Source: Brevundimonas sp. PAMC22021 (GTDB taxonomy: Bacteria; Pseudomonadota; Alphaproteobacteria; Caulobacterales; Caulobacteraceae). Taken from it: a DNA stretch of 64,000 bases. The position numbers and the translations under genes were made by a program. Within the stretch, counting starts at the first letter, position 1. Each line of letters starts with the position of its first letter. Below, piece by piece: positions 9,124 to 17,424 of this stretch. The notes beneath the pieces are model-generated. The model worked only from the letters and a program-made list of their open reading frames with translations, was not told where the DNA came from and did not search any database. The stretch lies in assembly GCF_019443405.1 (NCBI RefSeq), contig NZ_CP080376.1, positions 2,170,001-2,234,000 of the forward strand. The letters are read 5' to 3'.

Positions 9124-10398
9124 TCAGAACCGGGCGACCAGCGCCCCCGCCAGTCGATTGATCTCGAACCCCGCCCCGGCCGACCGCCCCCGCGACGATC
9201 GCTGCTCATGGATGCCGGTAAGGCGCACTCCATACCGTCGGTTGAACAGATAGCTGGCTTCGAGGGCGGTTGTGAACCGCCGATCCTCCCGATCCACGTC
9301 ATTGTAGGCCTGGCGTCGCCATCCGATCCGCGCGCTCAGGATCAGGTTGCGCAGCAGTTCATGATCCACCGCCAGGGCGACGCGGCTCGATAAGGATGCA
9401 GCCGAGCCGAGGCGCTCCGCATCCTCGACCGTTCGATCCCCCGTCAGGGTTACCGTCGTCAGTTGCGTCGGAAACCACTCGACCCTGGCCGTCGCGGCTA
9501 CGCCCTGGATGTCGCGAATGGCGGGATCGTCAAACGCCTGTCGAACATGGCCGGCCGCGATCTGGGCGCGGATCAGCGCGCCCACCTCGAAGTCGGCGCC
9601 CAGCAAGGCCTCGCCGCCTGCCGAGTCCCTTCCTCGCGCACTGTCATAGTCCCGCCGGTCGGCGCTGCCCTGCACGAACAGGGCGACTGCGGGCGTGACG
9701 GCATAGTCGGCGCGCCCGGTCAGACGCGACACCGTCCGGTCGCGGTGATCCTGATCGACTTCTTCGCCCGCTGCTGTTTCGCCATCGCGGAAGTCGAGAC
9801 GGCGTTGCTCGGCGCGCAGCGTGGTCCTGAAACGACCGGAGACGCGTCGGCCCTGCAGATGAAGCTCGCGCGCCTCGATGACGATCGGTTCGGCGCTGAC
9901 GTCGGGCGCATCCACCGCGCCGCGCGGCTCGGCTCGCCTGGACAGGCCGGCGCCGAACGCCAGGTCCATGTCACGCGTCAGGTCCAGCCGGCCGGACAGG
10001 TCGAGCGATCCATCGCTGCTGTCCTCACGCGATGCAGACGCATGGCGGCGCGCCACGCCATCCGCCTGGACGACCAGCGCATGACGCGACCACGTCGATC
10101 GCAGCGATGCACCCGCGGCGAGCCGCAGGAGGCTGTCGGCCACCCGATCGGCCGGCGCGGCGTAGAGGTTGTCGACGATCTCGGTTCCGACCTCCGCGCG
10201 GGGGCGCAACACAAAGCCGCCCAGGCGCGCGCCCGTGGCTTCATATTCCGGATGCGGACGGTCGCGCACGGCCATGCCCCGGTCCCGCTCGAACAGCGGC
10301 GCCGGCTGAGCGCTGACCTGCGCCATCGCGTCGGACGCCCACGTCGACGCAGCGAGCAGAACCATCGCCACGGCGAGCCGCCGTTTCCTTGCCCCCAT
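9124..10398 (-). CDS. Outer membrane beta-barrel protein of a polysaccharide export locus
   Basis: 424 residues. A signal peptide (RRLAVAMVLLAASTWASDAMAQ) is followed by alternating amphipathic strands and a C-terminal phenylalanine (ALVARF) typical of outer membrane barrels. The strand FVLRPRAEVGTEIVDNLYA resembles the start of the BBP2-like barrels often encoded next to wza and wzc. Its precise role is unknown; an outer membrane pore or assembly factor for the polymer is an inference from position. It is divergent from the wza-like gene, 88 bases apart, and upstream of the Wzc-like gene. Confidence 0.8.
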   Translation of the reverse strand: MGARKRRLAVAMVLLAASTWASDAMAQVSAQPAPLFERDRGMAVRDRPHPEYEATGARLGGFVLRPRAEVGTEIVDNLYAAPADRVADSLLRLAAGASLRSTWSRHALVVQADGVARRHASASREDSSDGSLDLSGRLDLTRDMDLAFGAGLSRRAEPRGAVDAPDVSAEPIVIEARELHLQGRRVSGRFRTTLRAEQRRLDFRDGETAAGEEVDQDHRDRTVSRLTGRADYAVTPAVALFVQGSADRRDYDSARGRDSAGGEALLGADFEVGALIRAQIAAGHVRQAFDDPAIRDIQGVAATARVEWFPTQLTTVTLTGDRTVEDAERLGSAASLSSRVALAVDHELLRNLILSARIGWRRQAYNDVDREDRRFTTALEASYLFNRRYGVRLTGIHEQRSSRGRSAGAGFEINRLAGALVARF

Positions 10399-10486
10399 GT
10401 CGCCCGCCCCCGCCGGCCCGCGTCGTCCCGCCTTGGCTGGCGAGCGCGACCACGCCTATGGTGCACTAACGGTATGGGGGCTGAAG
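10399..10486. promoter_or_regulatory. Divergent intergenic control region of the polysaccharide genes
   Basis: These 88 bases separate the minus-strand barrel/Wzc transcript from the plus-strand wza-like gene and must hold both promoters. On the plus strand TTGGCT (about 10434) and TATGGT lie 18 bases apart and could be -35/-10 elements, but the match is weak. No operator symmetry was recognised. Confidence 0.4.
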
Positions 10487-11056
10487 ATGAAGGCGCAAAC
10501 GCTTGGCGCGTGGACGATGGTCCTTGTCGTTGCGATGGGCGTCGCGGCCAACGCGCCGGCCTCGGCCGGGCCGATCCAGACGCCCGAGCGTGTCGTGCCC
10601 GAGTATCGGCTCGGGCCCGGCGACCGCGTCCGCGTCACCGTCTTTGGTGAAGAGGCGCTGGGCGGGACCTTTGTGGTGGACGGCGCGGGCGCCGCGTCCC
10701 TGCCGCTGATCGGCGAGGTGCGGGCCGGCGGCCTGACCGTGGCGCAATTCAGGGACGGCGTGGCCGCCGCCTTGCGAGACGGCTATCTGCACGAGCCGCG
10801 CGTCTCGGCCGAGGTGGTGAACCACCGTCCCTTCTACATCCTGGGCGAGGTCAATCGGCCCGGCGAATACCCATACGCAGCAGGTCTGACGGTGATGAGC
10901 GCGGCCGCCACCGCCGGCGGCTTCACCTACCGCGCCAACACCCGCCGGGTGTTCATCAAGCGCGTGGACGAGAACGCCGAGCAGGCCTATCCGCTGACCA
11001 GTTCCACGCCGGTCGCGCCCGGCGACACCCTGCGCATCGGCGAACGCTATTTCTGA
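10487..11056 (+). CDS. Wza-like polysaccharide biosynthesis/export protein
   Basis: 189 residues from ATG at 10487 (a longer frame begins at 10397, but its extra residues precede the signal peptide). Signal peptide MKAQTLGAWTMVLVVAMG with cleavage near ASAG. Then a Poly_export domain (YRLGPGDRVRVTVFGEE, FVVDGAGAASLPLIG) and one SLBB-type domain (FYILGEVNRPGEYPY). It is about half the size of E. coli Wza and lacks the C-terminal helix that forms the outer membrane pore and a lipobox cysteine. Export through the outer membrane may therefore need the neighbouring beta-barrel protein. Confidence 0.9.
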   Translation: MKAQTLGAWTMVLVVAMGVAANAPASAGPIQTPERVVPEYRLGPGDRVRVTVFGEEALGGTFVVDGAGAASLPLIGEVRAGGLTVAQFRDGVAAALRDGYLHEPRVSAEVVNHRPFYILGEVNRPGEYPYAAGLTVMSAAATAGGFTYRANTRRVFIKRVDENAEQAYPLTSSTPVAPGDTLRIGERYF

Positions 11057-11116
11057 CGCGACGGGCGGCGTTCGGTTAACCGCGATTAAACGGCTTTTCC
11101 CCAAGGGTCCCAGGCG

Positions 11117-13948
11117 ATGTCCGGGGCCCCGCACAGCAAGCGCCTGCTGAAGACGACCGTGGCGGCCGCCGCGGCTGGCGCGGTCGCGCTTGCGCCCGTT
11201 GCGCCGTCGCTGGCGCAGGAGGCGGCGCGCGGCGGCGCGCCCCTGTCGGTCGATATCGGCCGCACCGCGGATTTCACCCGCGTCGAGTTCGGCGGCGTCA
11301 TCGGCGGTCGCGCGCAGGTGCGGCGTCAGGGCGACGCCGTGATCGTGCGCATCGGCACAACGGCCGCGCCCGACATTTCGCGTCTCAAGGTCGATCCCCC
11401 GGAAGGCGTCGCTTCGGTCGAAACGCGCGCGGTGCGCGGCGCGGCCGAGGTCGTCATCACCCTGGCGGAGGGCGCGCAGGCCCGGTCCGGCGTCGCCGAC
11501 GGGGCCGTCTGGCTGAACCTCTATGCGCCGGGCAAAGCGCCCGAAGGCGAAGAAAAGCCGAAGCCGGCGACTCAGTCGGTCGTGCCGGTGCGCGCCACGA
11601 GTTCTGCGGACAAGACGGTGCTCTCCTTCGGCTGGAGCACGCCGGTGGGCGCGGCCGTGTTCCGGCGGGGCGAGGCGGTGTGGATCGTCTTCGACGCCGC
11701 CGCCAGGATGGATCTCGCGGGCGCCAAGGACCTGGGCCCGGCCAAGGATGCGCGCTGGGCCGCCGGTCCCGACTATTCGGTGGTGCGGATCGCCGCGCCG
11801 GACGGCCTGGCGGTCACCGCACAGGGCGAAGGCGGTCTGTGGACCGTGACGATCGGCGGATCGCCCGCCGGCGCATCGGGTGTCGAGATCGGCCGCTCCG
11901 ACGACGGCTCCGCGACCCTGACGGCGCGCATGGCCGGGGCCACCAAGACGGTGTGGCTGACCGATCCGCTGGTCGGCGACCGCTTCGCCGCCGTTACCGC
12001 GCTTGCGCCCGGCAAGGGCCTGGCCGAGGCCCGTCGCACCGTGGACCTGTCGCTGATCCCCACCGCCCAGGGGCTGGCTGTCGAAACCGCCACCGACGAC
12101 CTTCAGGTCGAGGCCGCCGGCGACCTGGTGACGCTGAGCCGCCCGGACGGCCTGATGCTGTCGCCGCCGTCCGCGGTGCTTGCGGTCGGCGACCACGCGG
12201 CCGATGCGCCGAAAAAGGCCGATCATCCAGGCCTGATCCTGGCCGAGTGGTCCGAACTGGGCGAGGACGGCTTTTCCGAACGCCAGCGCCAGCTTCAGGA
12301 TGCGGCCGGCGAGGAGACCTTGTCGGCCAAGGACGATCCGCGCGCGCCGATCGAGGCGCGCATGGCCTATGCCCGCTTCCTGGTCGGCTCCGGTCTGAAC
12401 TTCGAGGCCGTTGGCGTGCTGAACGCCCTGGTGGCTCAGGCCCCGAACATGCTTGGCGAGCCCGAGGTGCGCGGCCTGCGCGGCGCCGCGCGCGCGGCGA
12501 TCGGCCGGCTGGAGGAGGCGCAAAGCGACTTCTCAGGCGCGGCCCTGGCCAACGATCCGGCGACAAGGGTCTGGCTGGGCTATATCGCCGCCAATCAGGG
12601 CGACTGGGCCGGCGCGCGGACCGCCTTTGCGGCAGGCGCCTCGGTGATCGACGACTTCCCCAAGGAATGGCGCGCCCGTTTCGGCGCCGCCCACGCCATG
12701 GCCGCCATCGAGACCGGCGATCTGGACGCCGCGCGCCAGCTTCTCGCCTACAGCTTCAGCCAGCAGGCCCCGGCGGCGGACCAGTTGACCGCGCGGCTGG
12801 TGCAGGCGCGCCTGTTCGACCTCTCCGGCGACAAGAACCGGGCGCTCGCTGTCTACAAGGCCGTGGCACGCGCGCCGCTGGACGGCATCGCCACCCCCGC
12901 CAAGCTGGGCGTGATCGGGCTGGAGCTGGACAAGGGCGCCCTGCCCGCCAATGAAGCCGCAGCGCAGCTGGAGCAGCTGAAATGGCGCTGGCGAGGCGAC
13001 GCGACCGAACTGGCCGTAATCCGCAAGCTGGCCGACATCTACCTGCGCCAGGGGCGCTACCGCGAGGCGCTGGACGCGCTGCGCAGCGCGGGCAAGCGGA
13101 TGGCGCGCATTCCAGGCGCGTCCGACATCCTCGCGGACCAGTCCAACGCCTTTCGCGCCCTGTTCCTGGACGGCGCGGCGGACGGCCTTCAGCCGGTGCA
13201 GGCCCTGGCGCTGTTCTACGACTTCCGCGAGCTGACGCCCGTCGGCGCCGACGGCGACGAAATGGTGCGCCGCCTGGCGCGTCGCCTGATCGACGTGGAC
13301 CTGCTGGACCAGGCGGCCGAGCTGCTGAAGCACCAGGTGGACGCGCGGCTGGAGGGCGTGGCCAAGGCGCAGGTCGCGACCGATCTTTCGACCATCTATC
13401 TGATGGATCGCCAGCCTGAGAAGGCGCTGCAAGCCATCTGGTCCTCGCGCACCACCCTGTTGCCCAGCGCCATGAACGCCGAACGCCGGGCGCTGGAGGC
13501 CCGCGCCTTGATGGACCTGGGCCGTTTCGACCACGCGCTGGAGGTGCTGGACAAGGACCAGAGCGCCCCGGCACGCGAAGTCCGCGCCGACATTCTGTGG
13601 AAGCAGCAGAAGTGGGCCGAGGCCGCCGCCCTGTACGAAGCCCGCTTGGGCGACCGGTTCGCCGATCCGTCGCCACTGAAGCCGGTCGAGGAAAGCTGGC
13701 TGGTTCGCGCCGGCGTCGGCTATTCGCTGGGTGGAAACCGGCCCGCGCTGCAGCGTCTGCACGGACAGTATTCGCCGTTCATCGCCAAGGCTCGGTCCGC
13801 CAACGCCATCCGCGTGGCGCTGGATGACAGCCTCTCGGGCGTCGCGGGCGCCGGCGACTTCGCCGGGCTTGCGGGCGGCGCCGACACCTTTGTCGGCTGG
13901 GTCGGCGCGATGAAGGACGACTTCAGAAAGGAAACGGGCGGGGCCTGA
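11117..13948 (+). CDS. Large secreted TPR-repeat protein, unknown function
   Basis: 943 residues with a signal peptide (KRLLKTTVAAAAAGAVALAPVAPSLAQ). Residues about 35-140 form a beta-rich domain (LSVDIGRTADFTRVEFGG, AQVRRQGDAVIVRIG) reminiscent of AMIN-type domains. From about residue 400 a long alpha-helical TPR array runs to the end (for example ARQLLAYSFSQQAP, ALQAIWSSRTTLLP, WAEAAALYEARLGDRF). No catalytic motif is visible. A periplasmic location is inferred from the signal peptide. It lies beside the HU and flagellar fliO/fliP genes, so a role in flagellar or envelope assembly is possible but not shown. TTAACC and ATTAAA just upstream resemble a CtrA site with non-standard spacing. Confidence 0.82.
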   Translation: MSGAPHSKRLLKTTVAAAAAGAVALAPVAPSLAQEAARGGAPLSVDIGRTADFTRVEFGGVIGGRAQVRRQGDAVIVRIGTTAAPDISRLKVDPPEGVASVETRAVRGAAEVVITLAEGAQARSGVADGAVWLNLYAPGKAPEGEEKPKPATQSVVPVRATSSADKTVLSFGWSTPVGAAVFRRGEAVWIVFDAAARMDLAGAKDLGPAKDARWAAGPDYSVVRIAAPDGLAVTAQGEGGLWTVTIGGSPAGASGVEIGRSDDGSATLTARMAGATKTVWLTDPLVGDRFAAVTALAPGKGLAEARRTVDLSLIPTAQGLAVETATDDLQVEAAGDLVTLSRPDGLMLSPPSAVLAVGDHAADAPKKADHPGLILAEWSELGEDGFSERQRQLQDAAGEETLSAKDDPRAPIEARMAYARFLVGSGLNFEAVGVLNALVAQAPNMLGEPEVRGLRGAARAAIGRLEEAQSDFSGAALANDPATRVWLGYIAANQGDWAGARTAFAAGASVIDDFPKEWRARFGAAHAMAAIETGDLDAARQLLAYSFSQQAPAADQLTARLVQARLFDLSGDKNRALAVYKAVARAPLDGIATPAKLGVIGLELDKGALPANEAAAQLEQLKWRWRGDATELAVIRKLADIYLRQGRYREALDALRSAGKRMARIPGASDILADQSNAFRALFLDGAADGLQPVQALALFYDFRELTPVGADGDEMVRRLARRLIDVDLLDQAAELLKHQVDARLEGVAKAQVATDLSTIYLMDRQPEKALQAIWSSRTTLLPSAMNAERRALEARALMDLGRFDHALEVLDKDQSAPAREVRADILWKQQKWAEAAALYEARLGDRFADPSPLKPVEESWLVRAGVGYSLGGNRPALQRLHGQYSPFIAKARSANAIRVALDDSLSGVAGAGDFAGLAGGADTFVGWVGAMKDDFRKETGGA

Positions 13949-14004
13949 AAGGCGCCCGCCCGTCGAAACGCAGCTTCGATCCGCACCGGCGGACCGGATC
14001 GGCC

Positions 14005-14283
14005 TTAGCCGTTCACGGCGTCCTTCAGCGGCTTGGAGACGCGGAAGCGCACGGCCTTGGAGGCGGCGATCTTGATCGTCTGGCCGGTAGCCGGGTTGCG
14101 GCCCTCGCGCTCGGCGCGGTCGGCGGTGTCAAAGACGCCCAGGTTCGAGATGCGGACGTCGCCGCCTTCCTTCAGGCTCTTGTGGATGTTCTCGACGATC
14201 GAGGTCAGCACCTTGCCGGCGTCGCCTTGCGACACACCGGTGTCCTTGGCGACGGCGGCGATCAGTTCGGCTTGAGTGGTCAT
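14005..14283 (-). CDS. hup: DNA-binding protein HU
   Basis: 92 residues with the complete HU/IHF fold. The N-terminal helices are MTTQAELIAAVAKDTGVS, and the core is VRISNLGVFDTADRAEREG. The DNA-binding arm RNPATGQTIKIAASKAVRF carries the conserved Arg-Asn-Pro tip. HU bends and compacts DNA without strong sequence preference. The gene is monocistronic, convergent with the large TPR gene and upstream of fliP on the same strand with a gap of 109 bases. Confidence 0.96.
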   Translation of the reverse strand: MTTQAELIAAVAKDTGVSQGDAGKVLTSIVENIHKSLKEGGDVRISNLGVFDTADRAEREGRNPATGQTIKIAASKAVRFRVSKPLKDAVNG

Positions 14284-14392
14284 GAGGATTTATCCATTGC
14301 AATCGCCCCCACGGGGCGAGACCCGCCGATCAACACGGAAAAGCGTCGCCTTGGCAAGTGCGGATACGGCGCAAACCCTTGCGGGGCGGGCC

Positions 14393-15361
14393 TCAGCCGC
14401 CTCCGGCCGCCCGCTGGAAGCTTTCCACCAGACTGCCCGCGACCAGCCGCCAGCCGTCCACCAGCACAAAGAAGATCAGCTTGAACGGCAGGGACACCAC
14501 TACCGGCGGCAGCATCATCATGCCCATCGACATCAGCACGCTGGCGACCACCAGATCGATCACAAGAAACGGAATGAACAGGAGAAATCCGATCGAGAAC
14601 GCCTGCTTCAGCTCCGAGATCATGAAGGCCGGAGTGACCACGCGCAGCGGCAGCTCCTGCACGTTCTGCGGCGCTTCCACCTGGCTCAGGCGGGTGAAAA
14701 GGGCTAGGTCGGCGCGGTCCACCTGACCCAGCATGAAGGTCTTGACCGGCTCGGACGCCGCATCGAACGCCTGGGGCAGTTCCATCTGCTGATCCAGCAA
14801 GGGGCGGATGCCCGAATCATAGGCGTCCTGCCAGGTCGGAGCCATGACGATCGCCGACAGGAACAGCGCCAGCGACACCAACACCGCGTTCGGCGGCGAC
14901 TGCTGCATGCCCAGGGCGGTCCTCAGCAGCGACAGCACCACCACGATCCGCACGAAACTGGTGGTCATGATGACGATCGACGGCGCCAGCGACAGCACGG
15001 TCATCAGTCCGACCAGTTGCACCACTCGCTGAGTCAGGCCGGAGCCGGTGCCCAGGTCGATGTTGATGGCGGATCCGGTCTGCGCCGCCTCCTGCGCCAG
15101 CGCCCCGAGCGGCCAGGCCAGGCACACCAGCGTCGTGAACAGCGACAGCAGCGCCGCCCGCTTCAGTTCGGCGCCGGTGGGGATGGAGAAGATCCTCTCC
15201 CTCCCCGCCCCGGGGAGGGTGGCTGAGCGTAGCGAGGCCGGGTGGGGGCGGCCGGGCGACACATCGCGGGTCCGTGCGTCCTTGCCTTGCCGCCCCCACC
15301 CGGTCGCTCCGCGACCACCCTCCCCGAAACGGGGAGGGAGAGGGTTGAACCGGCGATTCAC
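14393..15361 (-). CDS. fliP: Flagellar type III export protein FliP, with unusual N-terminus
   Basis: Core is typical FliP: signal peptide KRAALLSLFTTLVCLAWPLGALAQ, then QRVVQLVGLMTVLSLAPSIV, SFVRIVVVLSLLRTALGMQQ, PPNAVLVSLALFLS and the C-terminal pair of helices ending FVLVDGWRLVAGSLV. FliP forms the membrane export gate with FliQ and FliR. GTG at 15361 overlaps the fliO stop (GTGA). Reading from it adds about 60 residues ahead of the signal peptide, and they are encoded mostly by a paired inverted repeat (15194-15343). A GTG at about residue 34 lies inside the repeat; no ATG, GTG or TTG exists between repeat and signal peptide. The true start is therefore unresolved. Confidence 0.9.
   Translation of the reverse strand: MNRRFNPLPPRFGEGGRGATGWGRQGKDARTRDVSPGRPHPASLRSATLPGAGRERIFSIPTGAELKRAALLSLFTTLVCLAWPLGALAQEAAQTGSAINIDLGTGSGLTQRVVQLVGLMTVLSLAPSIVIMTTSFVRIVVVLSLLRTALGMQQSPPNAVLVSLALFLSAIVMAPTWQDAYDSGIRPLLDQQMELPQAFDAASEPVKTFMLGQVDRADLALFTRLSQVEAPQNVQELPLRVVTPAFMISELKQAFSIGFLLFIPFLVIDLVVASVLMSMGMMMLPPVVVSLPFKLIFFVLVDGWRLVAGSLVESFQRAAGGG
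15194..15343. repeat. Paired inverted GC-rich repeat inside the fliP 5' region
   Basis: Two related units face each other. The left unit is CTCTCCCTCCCC, a short loop, GGGGAGGGTGG and then CCGGGTGGGGGCGG. The right unit is the near reverse complement: CCGCCCCCACCCGG, CCACCCTCCCC, gaaa, GGGGAGGGAGAG. Each unit can form its own hairpin and the two can pair over the whole length. The layout resembles bacterial REP/BIME-type intergenic repeats. It sits between the fliO stop and the fliP signal-peptide codons and contains no stop codon in the fliP frame. Confidence 0.85.
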
Positions 15362-15633
15362 TTGCCGCTCCCGATCTGGCGCGGCTCGATCAGTTCGCGC
15401 CCTTCGCCCAGCAGGATCAGCCGCTCCTCGTCGTCTACCCGCACCAGCACCAGCCGGCGCGCCGGATCTAGCACCAGGGTCTCGACCACCTGCAGGCGAC
15501 GCTCGCCCCGCTGGACCTGCAGCCGGGCCAGCAACTGCGGCGCATAGCGGCGCGCCGCCCAGGCCGCCAGGCCGATGATGCCGAGTGTAAAGGCCAGGCC
15601 GAACACGGCGCGGGCGAGATCAAGGAAGTTCAT
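15358..15633 (-). CDS. fliO: Flagellar biosynthesis protein FliO
   Basis: 91 residues from ATG at 15633. One N-terminal membrane helix (ARAVFGLAFTLGIIGLAAWA) is followed by a short cytoplasmic domain with RLQVVETLVLDPARRLVLVRVDDEERLILLG, the conserved FliO pattern. FliO helps assemble FliP into the export gate. It precedes fliP with a stop/start overlap, and its start faces flgB across a shared control region. An in-frame start 9 codons upstream is less likely. Confidence 0.88.
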   Translation of the reverse strand: MNFLDLARAVFGLAFTLGIIGLAAWAARRYAPQLLARLQVQRGERRLQVVETLVLDPARRLVLVRVDDEERLILLGEGRELIEPRQIGSGK

Positions 15634-15681
15634 CGGGCGTGTCGTGGGAGCGGCGCGCACCCCGCGCGTCGTTGGCGACTG

Positions 15682-15726
15682 TTAACCAGCAGGGTTAACG
15701 AGCCGTTGAGATAACCCCGCGTTAAC
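15682..15726. promoter_or_regulatory. CtrA-like binding sites between fliO and flgB
   Basis: Two matches to the CtrA pattern TTAA-N7-TTAA occur side by side: TTAA-CGAGCCG-TTGA (15695-15709) and ATAA-CCCCGCG-TTAAC (15711-15726), each with one mismatch. A third TTAAC lies at 15682. In Caulobacter, early flagellar operons are activated by CtrA, and this is the divergent region of fliO-fliP and flgB-flgC-fliE. Assignment is by pattern only. Confidence 0.6.
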
Positions 15727-15783
15727 CAGACAGGCGGCATTTTCTGCCTATCGGGTGCGATCGTCGCGCTCTCGGAGGCCGTC

Positions 15784-16227
15784 ATGGGCGTCGCCGACCT
15801 GCCGCTGCTGCAACAGATCAAGGGTCGGCTCGGCTGGCTGGACGAGCGCCAGCGCGTGATCGCCCAGAACGTCGCCAACGCCGACACGCCCGGCTACGGC
15901 GCCCAGGACCTGAAGGCGCCGCCCGCCTTCGCCGACGCCATGCGCGGCGGCGGCTTGCCGATGGCCCAGACCCATCCGGGCCACGCCGGCGGTCGCGTGG
16001 AGATGCTGCGAACCAGCAACGCCCACATCGCGCCGGCCGGCTCGCGCCTTCGCTACGACCCGATGAAGGCGCCGGACTCGGAGACCACCATGGACGGCAA
16101 CTCGGTGGTGATGGAGGAGCAGATGCTGAAGATGGCCGAGAGCCGCATGGCCTACGACGCCGCCATCGGCTTCTACCAGAAGTCGATGAGCATGATCCGC
16201 CTGGCCGCGAAGAAGCCCGGCGCGTGA
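15784..16227 (+). CDS. flgB: Flagellar basal-body rod protein FlgB
   Basis: 147 residues. The N-terminal rod motif QRVIAQNVANADTPGYGAQ and the C-terminal helix (ARTN-like EEQMLKMAESRMAYDAAIGFYQKSM) are those of FlgB, a proximal rod subunit exported through the flagellar type III apparatus. ATG at 15784 follows GGAGG at about 15775. First gene of flgB-flgC-fliE, with 17-base gaps between genes. Confidence 0.95.
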   Translation: MGVADLPLLQQIKGRLGWLDERQRVIAQNVANADTPGYGAQDLKAPPAFADAMRGGGLPMAQTHPGHAGGRVEMLRTSNAHIAPAGSRLRYDPMKAPDSETTMDGNSVVMEEQMLKMAESRMAYDAAIGFYQKSMSMIRLAAKKPGA

Positions 16228-16244
16228 CGAAAGAGGCCTGATCA

Positions 16245-16664
16245 ATGCCCGACCCCATCACCCCCCGCAACAACGCCATGGCGGTCGCCGCCAGCGCCCT
16301 GAAGGCCCAGCAATCGCGCATGCGCGTGATCGCCGAGAACATCGCCAACGCCCAGTCCACCGCCGACGCGCCGGGCGGCCAGCCCTATCGCCGCCAGGTG
16401 CCGGTGTTCCAGGCGCGCGAGATGGACGGCATGACCGGCGTGTCCCTGTCCCAGGTGCGGTCCGATCAGAGCGAGTTCAAGAAGGACTACGATCCGACCC
16501 ATCCGGCGGCGGACGCTCAGGGCTATGTGCTGCGGCCCAACGTCGACACCCTGGTCGAGGCCATGGACATGCGCGAGGCCCAGCGCGCCTACGAGGCCAA
16601 TCTGAACGTGATCGAGACCGCGCGGACCATGGAAAGCCGCACCCTCGACATCATCAAGCGCTGA
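16245..16664 (+). CDS. flgC: Flagellar basal-body rod protein FlgC
   Basis: 139 residues. N-terminal rod motif QSRMRVIAENIANAQST and the FlgC-specific YRRQVPVFQAREMDG region are followed by VRSDQSEFKKDYDPTHPAAD. The C-terminal helix is EAMDMREAQRAYEANLNVIE. FlgC is a proximal rod subunit located between FlgB and FlgF. Middle gene of flgB-flgC-fliE. Confidence 0.96.
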   Translation: MPDPITPRNNAMAVAASALKAQQSRMRVIAENIANAQSTADAPGGQPYRRQVPVFQAREMDGMTGVSLSQVRSDQSEFKKDYDPTHPAADAQGYVLRPNVDTLVEAMDMREAQRAYEANLNVIETARTMESRTLDIIKR

Positions 16665-16681
16665 CGAGAAGGGCCTGATCC

Positions 16682-16981
16682 ATGAACCCCTTGATGGCCG
16701 CCCGCGCCTATTCCTCCATCCAGGGCGGCGCCATGCCCAGCGCGCCCACGCCGGCCGCGTCCGGCGGCGGCTTCGGAGACATGGTCCAGAACGTCATGCA
16801 GGACATGACGCAGCAGACCCGCGCCGCCGAGACCCAGATGACCCAGTCCATCGGCGGCCAGGGCAATCTGATCGACGTGGTCACCGCCCTGTCCTCGGCC
16901 GAGGCGTCGCTGGAAACGGTGATCTCGGTGCGCGATCAGGTGATCAACGCCTACAAGGAAATCATGGCCATGCCGATCTGA
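16682..16981 (+). CDS. fliE: Flagellar hook-basal body complex protein FliE
   Basis: 99 residues. The second half carries the FliE signature: GGQGNLIDVVTALSSAEASLETVISVRDQVINAYKEIM, shown here as pattern only (the NLIDVV and VISVRDQVINAYKEI blocks are the conserved parts). FliE links the MS ring to the rod and is needed for export of rod proteins. Last gene of the flgB-flgC-fliE operon; the next gene, DUF983, is 60 bases downstream and not obviously flagellar. Confidence 0.94.
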   Translation: MNPLMAARAYSSIQGGAMPSAPTPAASGGGFGDMVQNVMQDMTQQTRAAETQMTQSIGGQGNLIDVVTALSSAEASLETVISVRDQVINAYKEIMAMPI

Positions 16982-17040
16982 TCGCGGGTGGACCATCGGT
17001 CCCGGCGACACCTTGCGCCGTTCGGCGCATTGAAGACGGC

Positions 17041-17424
17041 ATGAGCGACCATCCGCGCCTGAGTTCCCTGTCCACCGGCCTGCGCTGCCGCTGCCCGCGC
17101 TGTGGGGAGGGGCCGTTGTTCAAGGGCTTTCTGTCGCTGCGCGATCGCTGCCCCGCCTGCGACCTCGACTTTGGCTTCGCAGATCCGGCGGACGGCCCGG
17201 CCTTTTTCGTCATGTCGGCGGTGGGCGTGGTCGGCATGATCGGCTTCATGATCTTCGACTTCACCGTGCAGCCGCCCGTGTGGGTGCACCTGTTCACCAC
17301 CCTGCCCGTTCTGGTCGCCCTGTGCCTGGGCGCGCTTCGCCCGTTCAAGGCCTGGATGGTGGCCGAGCAATATCTGCACAAGGCGGAGGAAGCGCGCTTC
17401 GACCGGCCCGTCGACCAGCCATGA
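17041..17424 (+). CDS. DUF983 family membrane protein
   Basis: 127 residues. The N-terminus has a zinc-ribbon-like cysteine pattern (CRCPRCGEG, then CPACDLDFG) followed by two membrane helices ([18 protein letters not shown] and [20 protein letters not shown]). This is the layout of DUF983, an alphaproteobacterial family of unknown function often found near cytochrome oxidase genes, though none is here. The stop overlaps the next start (ATGA), so it is coupled to the SMR transporter gene. Confidence 0.85.
   Translation: MSDHPRLSSLSTGLRCRCPRCGEGPLFKGFLSLRDRCPACDLDFGFADPADGPAFFVMSAVGVVGMIGFMIFDFTVQPPVWVHLFTTLPVLVALCLGALRPFKAWMVAEQYLHKAEEARFDRPVDQP

Noticed and set aside
10466..12523. 685-residue open frame opposite the wza-like and TPR genes
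   Set aside because: Shadow frame: it spans two real genes and their gap, without recognisable domains.
15682..15698. TTAA-N9-TTAA as a CtrA site
   Set aside because: Spacing is 9, not 7; the two neighbouring N7 arrangements fit better.
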